From Acholeplasmataceae bacterium (lineage in GTDB: Bacteria; Bacillota; Negativicutes; Acidaminococcales; Acidaminococcaceae), in contig JAAYVM010000185.1 of NCBI GenBank assembly GCA_012517145.1, positions 1 through 32,434 of the forward strand: 32,434 bases of DNA, written 5' to 3'. The notes under the pieces are model-generated. The model was not told where the DNA came from. It did no database searches and saw only the letters and a program-made list of their open reading frames with translations. Shown piece by piece: positions 1 to 6,930 of the stretch. Positions within the stretch are counted from its first letter, which is position 1. Each line of letters starts with the position of its first letter. A program made the position numbers and the translations under genes.

Positions 1-403
1 ATACCCATTTAAGTATTTGATTTAAATAACCTACGCTTGGGTTTAAGAGTTGAACCCAGGCAATCGCTCCGACATACGGAGGAATCATATAACTTGCTAC
101 CAATAAGGTACGGTAGGTTTTTTTACCCGGCAAATCAGTTCTGCCGACAAGCCAAGCCAAAGGGAATGTTATAATAACGCTGGCCACCATAACCATCAAT
201 GATAATTCTACTGTATTGGTCAATGCCTTCCAGTTGACAATAGTGCTGTAAACAACTTTATAATTATTTAAATTAAAATGACCATTCTGGTAGACACTGT
301 CAAAAACCAATACTCCCATCGGAAAAACAACAAAATAAACCAATAACAGTACCGAAATCAAAATTACGATCAGCTTACTGTTAATTCTTGAAATCAAGCC
401 CAC
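1..403 (-). CDS. Ferric-iron-type ABC transporter permease, N-terminal part (runs off the window)
   Basis: This is the first ~134 residues of an inner-membrane permease; the rest lies beyond base 1. A hydrophobic helix near residues 8-28 (LIVILISVLLLVYFVVF) is followed by a periplasmic stretch and a second helix group. The later segment with SYMIPPYVGAIAWVQLLNP is typical of FbpB/AfuB-type permeases that pass Fe3+ or similar solutes from a binding lipoprotein. The GTG start at 403 is chosen because AAAGGAG lies six bases upstream; in-frame ATGs at 424 and 427 lack a good SD. It lies downstream of the binding-protein gene on the same strand and is presumably co-transcribed with it, past a hairpin at 478-501. 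The iron assignment rests on the general family and the partner protein; other substrates are possible. Confidence 0.8.
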   Translation of the reverse strand, partial: MGLISRINSKLIVILISVLLLVYFVVFPMGVLVFDSVYQNGHFNLNNYKVVYSTIVNWKALTNTVELSLMVMVASVIITFPLAWLVGRTDLPGKKTYRTLLVASYMIPPYVGAIAWVQLLNPSVGYLNQILKWV

Positions 404-477
404 TGGAGCTCCTTTCCCCGGCATCATACCCTGCCGGTTAAAACAAAATTATGATACCCCGATAAAAATCGGAAAAC

Positions 478-501
478 AGGGACCGTCACATAACGGTCCC
501 T
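478..501 (-). terminator. Intercistronic hairpin between binding protein and permease
   Basis: A 9-bp perfect stem (AGGGACCGT / ACGGTCCCT, 6-nt loop) is followed, on the minus strand, by T-rich sequence (GTTTTCCGATTTTTA). The U-tract is interrupted, so it is probably a partial terminator or an mRNA 3' stabiliser. Either would leave more binding protein than permease. That role is inferred from position. Confidence 0.55.
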
Positions 502-540
502 GATTCTCTAAAAGTTGCTATTTTAGAATGAATGAAGGAA

Positions 541-1581
541 CTATTCCATTACCCTCATACGGAACTGTTCTTTAATTTGTGCATTATTATTAGCAAGTTT
601 CTGCCAATCAATCTTCACTGCTTTATCAATAAAGGTCTTAAGTGCAGGAGCGCCTGTAGGTGGCTCTACATCAGCACGAACGGAATGCATCCAGCCCTTG
701 ACAACAGCCTGTTGCCCTTCTTTGGACAGCCACCAGTCAACAATTGCTTTTGCACCATCAGGATTCTTGGTAGTGCTCATGATAGCAATCGGGCTTGGTA
801 CTACGATAACACCGTCACCAGGATAAACAACCTTCAAAGGTTCTTTTTTGGTAGCAGCAAGTTTCAGGATGTTTTCTTCCAAAATCATAGCTGCAGCATA
901 TTCGCCGGTCAGAAGTTTGTTTTGAATAGCGGAGTTACCTTGTTCAACGTGGATGTCATTGGCTTTCAGTTGATCGAAATATTCCCAGCCGTATTTGTCA
1001 GCCAAAGCACCAACTGCTACATAAGCAGTACCGGAAAGCATTGGGTTAGGCATAGCAATCTTGCCTTTCCATTTTGGATCAGTCAAATCTTTCCAGGTTT
1101 TCGGAGCATCTTCCGGTTTTAATTTATCGGAGTTATAAGCAATGATCATGTTGGAAATACGGACAGCAGTCCAGGCGCCATCTTTGTCTTTAGCGCTGAC
1201 AACGTCTTTCGCATTTGGTGAAACATAGCTCAACAAGCGTTTGTCGCTTTGCAGTTTCAGATAGTAAGAAGGATCTGCAACCATCAGAAGGTCAGCCGCA
1301 ACTTTGTCAGCCTTGATTTCGCCTGTTATCTTAGTGATAACATTTTCAGTACCGCCTTGGAACCAGGATACTTTCATGTCTGGGAAAGCTTTTGCAATAT
1401 TAGGTTTGCACATATTATCAATAATGTCTGGATAAATAGAGGTGTAAACCATTACATCACCTTTCACCTTACTACCGCCTTTGGTGTCAGCAGCTTTTTT
1501 ATCGCCGCCGCAGCCTGCTGCTACTACCATTGCAAGTACTGCAGCAGTAGCAATCAACCATTTTGCCTTTTTCACAAACAT
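541..1581 (-). CDS. Iron(III)-type ABC transporter substrate-binding lipoprotein
   Basis: 346-residue extracytoplasmic solute-binding protein of the FbpA/FutA type, which captures ferric iron or an iron complex and delivers it to the permease encoded downstream. It has a lipoprotein signal: MFVKKAKWL, a hydrophobic core, then the lipobox VAAGC, so it should be anchored by a lipidated cysteine. The mature part opens with VMVYTSIYPDI, the first strand of periplasmic-binding class II folds, and includes the typical segments WKDLTDPKWKGKIAMPNP and YAAAMILEEN. The ATG at 1581 is preferred over an in-frame start eight codons upstream because AGGGAGTGG sits directly before it. Iron is the best guess given the nearby feo genes; phosphonate or sugar-phosphate relatives are not excluded. 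No clear Fur box was seen upstream. Confidence 0.85.
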   Translation of the reverse strand: MFVKKAKWLIATAAVLAMVVAAGCGGDKKAADTKGGSKVKGDVMVYTSIYPDIIDNMCKPNIAKAFPDMKVSWFQGGTENVITKITGEIKADKVAADLLMVADPSYYLKLQSDKRLLSYVSPNAKDVVSAKDKDGAWTAVRISNMIIAYNSDKLKPEDAPKTWKDLTDPKWKGKIAMPNPMLSGTAYVAVGALADKYGWEYFDQLKANDIHVEQGNSAIQNKLLTGEYAAAMILEENILKLAATKKEPLKVVYPGDGVIVVPSPIAIMSTTKNPDGAKAIVDWWLSKEGQQAVVKGWMHSVRADVEPPTGAPALKTFIDKAVKIDWQKLANNNAQIKEQFRMRVME

Positions 1582-1769
1582 CCACTCCCTTGTGTATTTT
1601 TGCAATCTGCCTTATAGATTTCGCCCCATCAATTCAAAATCCTGCTTACAATTGGAAAAAATTTTACACATTTTAAAGTTTTTTCGCATTTTTTCACAAA
1701 AAACAGCCTCTCGAAAAAAACTTTCTTCTCTCAGGCGACAAAGGGACTTTTTGCATCCCCTATGGACGT

Positions 1770-2864
1770 TTATTGTCCCCGGGTGTCTTCCTTTGTAACA
1801 GCCAAAAAATTAAGCTCCCACGCCGGTACATAGGGATGCTTTCGCAAATAAATCTTATAGTTCTTATTTAGACACCATAATAATAATGGCAGACGCCATA
1901 AATCAACATCACGGTGATAAGCTGCCACAAATAATTTGGGCGCCCATCTTTCAATTGTTTCTTTGGCACCATTTAAAGCCTCGAATTCTGCTCCTTCCAC
2001 ATCAAGCTTCATATAAGATACTTGTTTGCCCTGCATAATATGATCAACCGAATCAACAGGAACTTCTACTTTACCGTCAGACTGCAGAGCCGACTGTCTA
2101 CCGCCGCTGGCTGCAAAACTCAATGTCCTTTCTTCATTCCATATGCCTTTATTAAGCAAATGGACATGTTCAAGTCCGGCTTCTTCGACAAAACGCTGTA
2201 ATTTCTTGAAATTCTTGCTATCTGGTTCCAAGGCTACTATTTCGCGATAAGAGGAATCCGTATAATTAAGGAACTCTTTGATAGTATCACCATCATAGGC
2301 TCCCAGATCAACAAAGGTTTCGTCCATACCAAACTGAAATATCTGCTGACAATCCTCCTGCCTCATCGTCGTTATAGCTTCCAGATAAGATAGTTTGCCG
2401 CTTAATTTATAATTAAGTGTTGCTGCAAATACTTCCCTGGACTTTTCGTCAGCCAGTTTTTGGTAGACTTCCATTAATTCTTCCTTATATTTTTCCAGCC
2501 AACTGAGGCTCACCACTTCATCGCCCTCGAAAAGCGGCAGGTGAGGTGCCAGTGTTTCATGCTTCTTCGCAAGGACAAAGAAATGCTCCAGTACTGCAGG
2601 TGACTCGCTGGCAAAAGCAATAACAAGCAAAAAGTCCTGGTATTGGCTAACAACATCTGCATACTTGCAAATCTTGTAGCCGCGGAAAATTTGTCCGCGC
2701 ACAAAATCATCGCTGGCAAAAATAGCGGCAACCTTAACACCGTTAGCGGCACACCAATCCAGTATCTTATCAGCTCCATTGCCCATGCCATACAAAACAA
2801 TCGGTTTGTTTGTATTTTTAAGCCTATCCCAGGCAGTTTCCGTTTCCTTTATAAAAGGCAGCAT
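1770..2864 (-). CDS. FkbM-family SAM-dependent methyltransferase with N-terminal nucleotide-binding-like domain
   Basis: 364 residues. The C-terminal half is an FkbM methyltransferase: SAM motif FVDLGAYDGDT (about 184-194), acidic strand end IVALEPD, and the FkbM signature YMKLDVEGAEFEAL. The first ~120 residues form a second domain with a Rossmann-like start (IVLYGMGNGAD, about 22-32), seen in FkbM proteins tied to surface-polysaccharide or glycan modification. Family members O-methylate sugars or other small hydroxyl groups; the substrate here is unknown. The ATG at 2864 follows AGAAGGAGAATT; an in-frame start 23 codons upstream has no SD. It stands alone between the iron ABC operon and a repeat-rich intergenic region, and no biosynthetic partner is adjacent. 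Confidence 0.8.
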   Translation of the reverse strand: MLPFIKETETAWDRLKNTNKPIVLYGMGNGADKILDWCAANGVKVAAIFASDDFVRGQIFRGYKICKYADVVSQYQDFLLVIAFASESPAVLEHFFVLAKKHETLAPHLPLFEGDEVVSLSWLEKYKEELMEVYQKLADEKSREVFAATLNYKLSGKLSYLEAITTMRQEDCQQIFQFGMDETFVDLGAYDGDTIKEFLNYTDSSYREIVALEPDSKNFKKLQRFVEEAGLEHVHLLNKGIWNEERTLSFAASGGRQSALQSDGKVEVPVDSVDHIMQGKQVSYMKLDVEGAEFEALNGAKETIERWAPKLFVAAYHRDVDLWRLPLLLWCLNKNYKIYLRKHPYVPAWELNFLAVTKEDTRGQ

Positions 2865-2959
2865 AATTCTCCTTCTTTCTACCTTTATAATTCTAGCATG
2901 AGGTTTGGCTTTCTGAAAAGCTACTTCAAACAATTATTATTGCCACCTTTAGAATATTA

Positions 2960-3076
2960 TAAGAGAGGCAAGGTATAAAGTGTTCCTCTGGCTGCTTCCA
3001 CACGCGACAATTCGCCAGCAAGCAGCCGGTCGCTGATGTGCAGCAAGCCCGTCACATCTTTACCCCTTGTCTCTTA
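2960..3076. repeat. Imperfect-palindrome repeat, copy A
   Basis: About 117 bp with imperfect terminal inverted repeats (TAAGAGAGGCAAGG left; TTGTCTCTTA right) and a GC-rich core holding GTGTTCCTCTGGCTGCTTCC, ACACGCGACAATTCGCC and CAGCAAGCCCGTCACATCTT. Copy B repeats the same core 217 bp further right in the same orientation, and copy C lies at 6721-6826 inverted. No coding capacity. It resembles a MITE- or REPIN-like non-autonomous element. The 2865-3466 gap holds copies A and B and the promoter of the next gene; I see no other feature in it. Confidence 0.85.
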
Positions 3077-3176
3077 GTAATTTTGCGATATACACCTTTT
3101 GCTTTTACAGAAAGGCTTTTATGTTAACCAAGTATCATATAGAAAGAAAAACCAATTAACCTTCTTTAGAATGTGC

Positions 3177-3294
3177 CAAGATCGGCAATGGTTAAAGTGT
3201 TCCTCTGGCTGCTTCCACACGCGACAATTCGCCTGCAAGCAGGCGGTCGCTGACGTGCAGCAAGCCCGTCACATCTTTACCCCTTGCCTCTTTG
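3177..3294. repeat. Imperfect-palindrome repeat, copy B
   Basis: Second copy, same orientation as A. Its outer arms are GGCAATGGTTAAAG and CTTTACCCCTTGCC, and its centre is a perfect 7-bp hairpin (CGCCTGC AA GCAGGCG) flanked by GCGAC/GTCGC. The right flank also resembles that of copy A (GTAGTTTTGATATAC versus GTAATTTTGCGATATAC), so A and B may come from a local tandem duplication of a longer unit. Confidence 0.85.
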
Positions 3295-3365
3295 TAGTTT
3301 TGATATACTTGCTACTCAGAAACAAAATTATATGAGCTCATTTATTTCGAAACACTTTTGATTTT

Positions 3366-3377
3366 TTGGTTAACCAA
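3366..3377. promoter_or_regulatory. 12-bp perfect palindrome just upstream of a promoter
   Basis: TTGGTTAACCAA ends 13 bp before the -35 hexamer of the following gene, a position suited to an activator or repressor site. A related GTTAACCAA occurs at 3123-3131 after repeat copy A. No regulator is identified; function is inferred from symmetry and position only. Confidence 0.4.
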
Positions 3378-3390
3378 TCATTTTACTAGG

Positions 3391-3419
3391 TTGACAATAA
3401 GGTGAAAGAGTACTACAAT
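3391..3419 (+). promoter_or_regulatory. Sigma-A-type promoter of the small membrane protein gene
   Basis: A perfect -35 TTGACA (3391-3396), a 17-bp spacer, and -10 TACAAT (3414-3419). The predicted start near 3426 leaves a leader of about 40 nt before the GTG start codon. Confidence 0.8.
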
Positions 3420-3466
3420 GCTATCGTAAACTATATTTTTAAGAACGTTAACGAAGAGGTGTTGCC

Positions 3467-3952
3467 GTGTTGAATCGTGAAAAACTGCAATTGCTGACAG
3501 AAACTGCCTTATTAGCCGCTTTCATTACGGTAAGCGGAGCCTTCAAACTCCCAGGATTATTCCCCGGCACAGAATTTCAGCTTTCAGCGCCGGTCGCTGT
3601 TGCCATCTGCGGCGTTTTCGGCATCAAAAGATATCTGGCAGCCGGCATACTTTCCAGTATAGTCGGTTTGGTATTAGGAACACAGAATGTTTTCAATGTT
3701 CTCATCGCCATGATCTTCCGTGTTGTCGTCGCCATCATTTATTATTTTTGCGGGAAAAACAAAGTCTTCTATGTTTTTTCCGGACCAATTGCCACCTTCT
3801 CGGCCCGCATCTGCCTCAGCTTTGTTGTGGGCAAAGCGGCAATTCCCCTTGTGTTAGCAGCAGCACCAGGCATGCTATATACCGCGCTTTGCGCCGGCAT
3901 GATAGCTACCGTTCTGGAAAAAGTCCTGGCAGCAAAAAAAAGATTTGCCTAA
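3467..3952 (+). CDS. Small integral membrane protein, possibly an ECF-transporter S-component-like protein
   Basis: 161 residues with four to five hydrophobic segments (roughly 11-25, 42-52, 58-70, 78-93 and 115-150) and a basic C-terminus (KKRFA). The layout, a short N-terminus, TALLAAFITVSGAF, a loop with PGTEFQLSAPV and then closely packed helices, is reminiscent of vitamin- or amino-acid-binding S components of ECF transporters. I do not recognise the exact family and no substrate can be given. The start is GTG at 3467, supported by AGAGGTG five bases upstream. It has its own strong promoter and a strong terminator, so it is monocistronic. Confidence 0.65.
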   Translation: MLNREKLQLLTETALLAAFITVSGAFKLPGLFPGTEFQLSAPVAVAICGVFGIKRYLAAGILSSIVGLVLGTQNVFNVLIAMIFRVVVAIIYYFCGKNKVFYVFSGPIATFSARICLSFVVGKAAIPLVLAAAPGMLYTALCAGMIATVLEKVLAAKKRFA

Positions 3953-3958
3953 AATACA

Positions 3959-3995
3959 GAAACGCGGGGTATCATTGAATGATACCTCGCGTTTC
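3959..3995. terminator. Strong bidirectional terminator hairpin
   Basis: Long stem (GAAACGCG and GGTATCAT pairing with ATGATACC and CGCGTTTC, one G-T mismatch) followed by TTCTT on the plus strand and TATTTT on the minus strand. It lies between the converging membrane-protein gene and feoB and can serve both. Confidence 0.8.
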
Positions 3996-4017
3996 TTCTT
4001 ATTATATTGGTACTAGA

Positions 4018-6030
4018 TTAAATTCTGCTGCCAATCTGATAAATCAAGGTTGCCATTACATAGGCCAAACCAGTTTGGTAAGCAAGTGCAGCGAAAGTCC
4101 ACTTCCAACTGCCCATTTCTCTTCTGATCGCCCCAATTGCGGCAAAGCAAGGAGAAGCAAGCAAAGTAAAGACCATAAAAGCATAGGCGCTGGCTGGCGT
4201 AAACATCGACTGCACAACTTGGATAAGGTTTGGATCTTCTTCAGCAGCCTCACCTAAGCCTGCCAGAATCGCGAAAGTTGAAACAACGACTTCTTTAGCA
4301 AGGAACCCGGATATTGCCGCGAAGGCCGCCTGCCAGGTACCGAAGCCCATCGGTGCGAAGATCGGTGAGATTGCGGTACCAATGCTCGCCAACATGCTTT
4401 CTTCAGGCTCTACCATTGCCAACGAGAAATTGAAGGTCTGCAACAACCAAACCAAAGCAGATGCTATAAATATTACGGTACCAGCTTTCACAATAAAGGA
4501 ACGTGCTCTTTCCCACATGTGAATCATAACACCCTTCATTGTCGGCATATGGTATTGAGGCAGCTCCATAACAAATGGTGCCGGTTTACCACCAAATGTT
4601 GAGGTTTTTTTCAACAGTATCCCAGAAAAGATAACCATGGCGATACCCCAGAAGTACATAGATGGTCCTACCCAAGACTCTTCCGGAAAAAGAGCTGCTG
4701 CAAAAAGAACGAAGACCGGCATTTTTGCACTGCAGGGAATAAAAGGCGTCAGCATGATCGTCATTTTTCTCTCTTGCTCGTTTTCGATGGTACGGCTGGC
4801 CATGATACCTGGGACAGAACAACCGCTCCCTATCAGCATAGGGATGAAAGACTTACCCGAAAGTCCGAAACGGCGAAAAATTCTATCCATGATGAAAGCA
4901 ACACGTGCCATATAACCGCAATCTTCTAAAAAAGAAAGGAAGAAAAAGAGAATCATAATTTGCGGTACAAAACCAAGCACGGCGCCAACGCCGCCGACAA
5001 TACCATCAAGTATAAGGCTTTGCAAAGGTTCTGATACTCCAGCATCTACCATCACGGCGCCAAAAAAATTGCTGATCGAAGCAAATGCATCCTCCATAAA
5101 GCCCGTGCTCAAATCGCCCAAGGTCTGAATAGAAACATAATAGACAAACCACATGATCAAAAAGAAAATCGGCAGAGCTAAAATCCTGTTGGTAAGTATT
5201 CTGTCGATTTTGTCTGAAGTACTCAGTTCATGAGACCTGCGTTTTTTGGTAATGCAGAGATGAATAATTGAGCTGATGTATTCATAGCGGGCATTAGTAA
5301 TGATGCTCTCAGCATCGTCGTCAACCTCATCTTCATACTGCGTAATTATTTGCTCAGTTTTTACTCTCATATTATGAAATATCTTATATTTGGTCCAAAC
5401 CTTCTCGTCTCGTTCAAAAAGTTTGATTGCAAACCATCCTTTGAGATGCTGCGGAATTTCATCCTCCAAAAGGTTTTCTATCTTCTTAAGTGTTTTATTC
5501 AGTTCACCTTTAAATATCGGCAAAGAGTAAGTTTTAACTTGAACTTCGGCAAGGCTTATTGCTTCTTTCAGCATTTCTGCAAGACCAATGCCGTGTGCTG
5601 CTTCAATAGGATAAACAGGACAGCCTAATTCACCTGCCAGGTTAGCGATATTTATTTCGTCGCCATTCTTTCTTATAATATCCATCATGTTCAAAGCTAC
5701 TACAACAGGAATACCTAATTCCAAAATTTGTGTTGTCAAATACAAATTGCGCTCCAAATTAGAAGCATCAACAATATTAATAATTACAGATGGTCTTTCT
5801 TCCAACAGATAATCGCGAGTAATAACTTCTTCCAATGTATAAGGTGATAAAGAATACACACCAGGTAAATCCATCACCTCAAAATCACTATGGCCTTTAA
5901 GTTTACCAGCTTTCTTTTCAACTGTAACGCCTGGCCAATTACCTACATATTGGCTGCTTCCTGTTAATTCATTGAACAAGGTCGTTTTCCCGCAGTTAGG
6001 ATTACCAACCAAAGCTAAAGTCTTGCCCAT
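4018..6030 (-). CDS. feoB: Ferrous iron transporter FeoB
   Basis: 670-residue GTPase-coupled Fe2+ importer of the inner membrane. The N-terminal G domain shows G1 GNPNCGKT (residues 9-16), switch I around NWPGVTVEKK, G3 DLPG and G4 NMMD. A helical spacer of the guanine-dissociation-inhibitor kind follows, then the membrane domain with the gate-type repeats LILDGIVGGVGAVLGFVPQI and GSGCSVPGIMASRTIENEQ, including the conserved cysteine of the first gate motif. The length is usual for bacterial FeoB without an extra C-terminal domain. ATG at 6030 follows a very strong SD (AAAAAAAGGAGG). It is the last gene of the feo operon, but a weak terminator and a 16-bp palindrome separate it from feoA, so its expression may be set separately. 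Confidence 0.97.
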   Translation of the reverse strand: MGKTLALVGNPNCGKTTLFNELTGSSQYVGNWPGVTVEKKAGKLKGHSDFEVMDLPGVYSLSPYTLEEVITRDYLLEERPSVIINIVDASNLERNLYLTTQILELGIPVVVALNMMDIIRKNGDEINIANLAGELGCPVYPIEAAHGIGLAEMLKEAISLAEVQVKTYSLPIFKGELNKTLKKIENLLEDEIPQHLKGWFAIKLFERDEKVWTKYKIFHNMRVKTEQIITQYEDEVDDDAESIITNARYEYISSIIHLCITKKRRSHELSTSDKIDRILTNRILALPIFFLIMWFVYYVSIQTLGDLSTGFMEDAFASISNFFGAVMVDAGVSEPLQSLILDGIVGGVGAVLGFVPQIMILFFFLSFLEDCGYMARVAFIMDRIFRRFGLSGKSFIPMLIGSGCSVPGIMASRTIENEQERKMTIMLTPFIPCSAKMPVFVLFAAALFPEESWVGPSMYFWGIAMVIFSGILLKKTSTFGGKPAPFVMELPQYHMPTMKGVMIHMWERARSFIVKAGTVIFIASALVWLLQTFNFSLAMVEPEESMLASIGTAISPIFAPMGFGTWQAAFAAISGFLAKEVVVSTFAILAGLGEAAEEDPNLIQVVQSMFTPASAYAFMVFTLLASPCFAAIGAIRREMGSWKWTFAALAYQTGLAYVMATLIYQIGSRI

Positions 6031-6047
6031 TTTTGCCTCCTTTTTTT

Positions 6048-6063
6048 GTTAGCATATGCTAAC
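6048..6063. promoter_or_regulatory. 16-bp perfect palindrome between feoA and feoB, candidate DtxR-type operator
   Basis: GTTAGCATATGCTAAC, of the form TTAGC-N4-GCTAA, with the same arms and spacing as the site at 6611-6624 before the operon. It lies immediately 5' of the feoB SD. It could be a repressor site or, in RNA, a small hairpin shaping feoB translation. No clear feoB promoter is visible next to it. Confidence 0.55.
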
Positions 6064-6071
6064 TATGCATT

Positions 6072-6095
6072 AAAAAAACAGATTATTACTCTGTT
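6072..6095 (-). terminator. Weak terminator-like hairpin after feoA
   Basis: On the minus strand AACAGA-N7-TCTGTT is followed by a run of Ts. The stem is only 6 bp and AT-rich, and it overlaps the feoA stop codon. It is probably partial, reducing read-through into feoB. Confidence 0.5.
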
Positions 6096-6315
6096 ATTCA
6101 ACAATAATATTTTCCGCATCAGCTTTCCGCAAAGAAACAGCATAGTTTCTGACATTGAGTTCTATAGGATCTCCTAAAGGAGCAACTTTGCGTACTGTAA
6201 CTGCAACGCCTTTAGTAATTCCCATATCCATGATGCGTCTCTTAACACTGCCGGCAACATTAATCTTACTTACAATAGCTGTTTCACCGGTCCTTACTTC
6301 CTTTAATGTTTTCAT
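6094..6315 (-). CDS. feoA: FeoA domain protein (proximal to feoB)
   Basis: 73 residues, a single SH3-like FeoA domain that acts in the cytoplasm with FeoB in Fe2+ uptake. Family features are MDMGITKGVAVTVRKVAPLGDPIELNVRNYAVSLRKADAENI, here named by its parts: the GI-x-KG turn (about 33-36), the PLGDPIE turn (about 46-52) and the LRKADAENI end. ATG at 6315 follows AAAGGAGATAA. It starts 11 bp after the stop of the upstream FeoA-type gene, so the two are clearly co-transcribed. Confidence 0.93.
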   Translation of the reverse strand: MKTLKEVRTGETAIVSKINVAGSVKRRIMDMGITKGVAVTVRKVAPLGDPIELNVRNYAVSLRKADAENIIVE

Positions 6316-6326
6316 ATTTATCTCCT

Positions 6327-6590
6327 TTACCCCACCAAGATACGATTAGCCATTTCGCGGCCTAAAGCAACGCGGGCGTCTTTAATTTTAAAAATTACAT
6401 TGCCTGCCAGCTCAGAAACGACTGTAACTTCGCTTCCCTCTGTAAAACCCAAACCGGCTAAAAAGCTCCTTGTCTTATCTCTGCCCTGAATGCGGACAAT
6501 TTTCATGGGACGCCCTGCTTCCAACATAGATGCGGGAATCATTCCCTGCAAAGAAAAATCATTTTCATAGTTTACGGCAGTATTTAGCAT
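6327..6590 (-). CDS. feoA: Second FeoA domain protein, first gene of the feo operon
   Basis: 87 residues: an N-terminal extension of about 15 residues, then an SH3-like FeoA domain (PMKIVRIQG, FLAGLGFTEGSEVTV, NVIFKIKDARVALGREMANRILV). It differs clearly from the other FeoA; paired unequal FeoA proteins are common in Firmicute feo operons and may have separate roles on FeoB. ATG at 6590 follows AAGAAGGGGAATT. Promoter and candidate operators lie directly upstream. Confidence 0.9.
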   Translation of the reverse strand: MLNTAVNYENDFSLQGMIPASMLEAGRPMKIVRIQGRDKTRSFLAGLGFTEGSEVTVVSELAGNVIFKIKDARVALGREMANRILVG

Positions 6591-6610
6591 AATTCCCCTT
6601 CTTTCTTCGG

Positions 6611-6624
6611 TTAGCCTTGGCTAA
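6611..6624. promoter_or_regulatory. Candidate DtxR-family operator of the feo operon
   Basis: TTAGCCTTGGCTAA, inverted repeat with 6-bp arms and 2-bp centre. It sits 11 bp downstream of the -10 hexamer, over the expected transcription start, which suits iron-dependent repression. A second, related inverted repeat (TTAGT-TT-ACTAA, 6634-6645) overlaps the -10 itself. The core resembles the DtxR/IdeR box. Confidence 0.6.
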
Positions 6625-6635
6625 TTCATGTTATT

Positions 6636-6664
6636 AGTTTACTAACATTAACTGTAGTTGTCAA
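6636..6664 (-). promoter_or_regulatory. feo operon promoter
   Basis: On the minus strand TTGACA (6664-6659), 17-bp spacer, TAAACT (6641-6636). Transcription would begin near 6629 and run into feoA, feoA and feoB. Confidence 0.7.
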
Positions 6665-6720
6665 GGGCTAATTTTGTGAAAAAAATATGGCTCACAATCT
6701 CTTTAGCCTCACTATATGTT

Positions 6721-6826
6721 GGACAAGGGTTAAAGAAGCGACGGGCTTGCTGCACATCAGCGACCGACTGCTTGCAGGCGAATCGTCGCGTGTGGAAGCA
6801 GCCAGAGGAACTCTTTAACCCTTGCC
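6721..6826. repeat. Imperfect-palindrome repeat, copy C (inverted)
   Basis: Third copy of the family, in the opposite orientation to A and B. The ends are the best preserved: GGACAAGGGTTAAAG left and CTTTAACCCTTGCC right pair almost perfectly. The core carries CGACGGGCTTGCTGCACATC and GCGTGTGGAAGCAGCCAGAG. It lies between the feo promoter and the DtxR-type regulator gene in the 6591-6930 gap, separating two divergent promoters. Confidence 0.85.
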
Positions 6827-6842
6827 TTGCTTGGTCTTTGTT

Positions 6843-6858
6843 AATTAGCGGGCTAATT
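6843..6858. promoter_or_regulatory. Candidate operator before the DtxR-family gene
   Basis: AATTAGC-GG-GCTAATT, perfect 7-bp arms with a 2-bp centre, so the spacing is 2 bp shorter than in the two feo-side sites. It overlaps plausible promoter elements for the downstream gene (TTGTAC 6857-6862, 18 bp, TAAAAT 6881-6886), which suggests autoregulation. Confidence 0.5.
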
Positions 6859-6930
6859 GTACTATTATCCGCTATTATGTTAAAATAGATGGAAATAAAG
6901 TCATATTTTTCTCAAAATGGGGGCTTTAAC

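Noticed and set aside
532-1122. Open frame of 196 codons on the plus strand
   Set aside because: Antisense to the iron-binding lipoprotein gene; no SD or promoter, composition follows the opposite frame.
2960-3294. Possible CRISPR array or tRNA cluster because of repeated hairpins
   Set aside because: Only two copies of ~117 bp about 100 bp apart; no short regular repeat-spacer pattern and no tRNA cloverleaf or CCA end.
3099-3335. Open frame across repeat copy B
   Set aside because: It is read through the non-coding repeat and has no SD or family resemblance.
3366-3377. DtxR-type operator before the small membrane protein
   Set aside because: TTGGTTAACCAA lacks the TTAGC...GCTAA core shared by the feo sites, so it was listed only as an unassigned palindrome.
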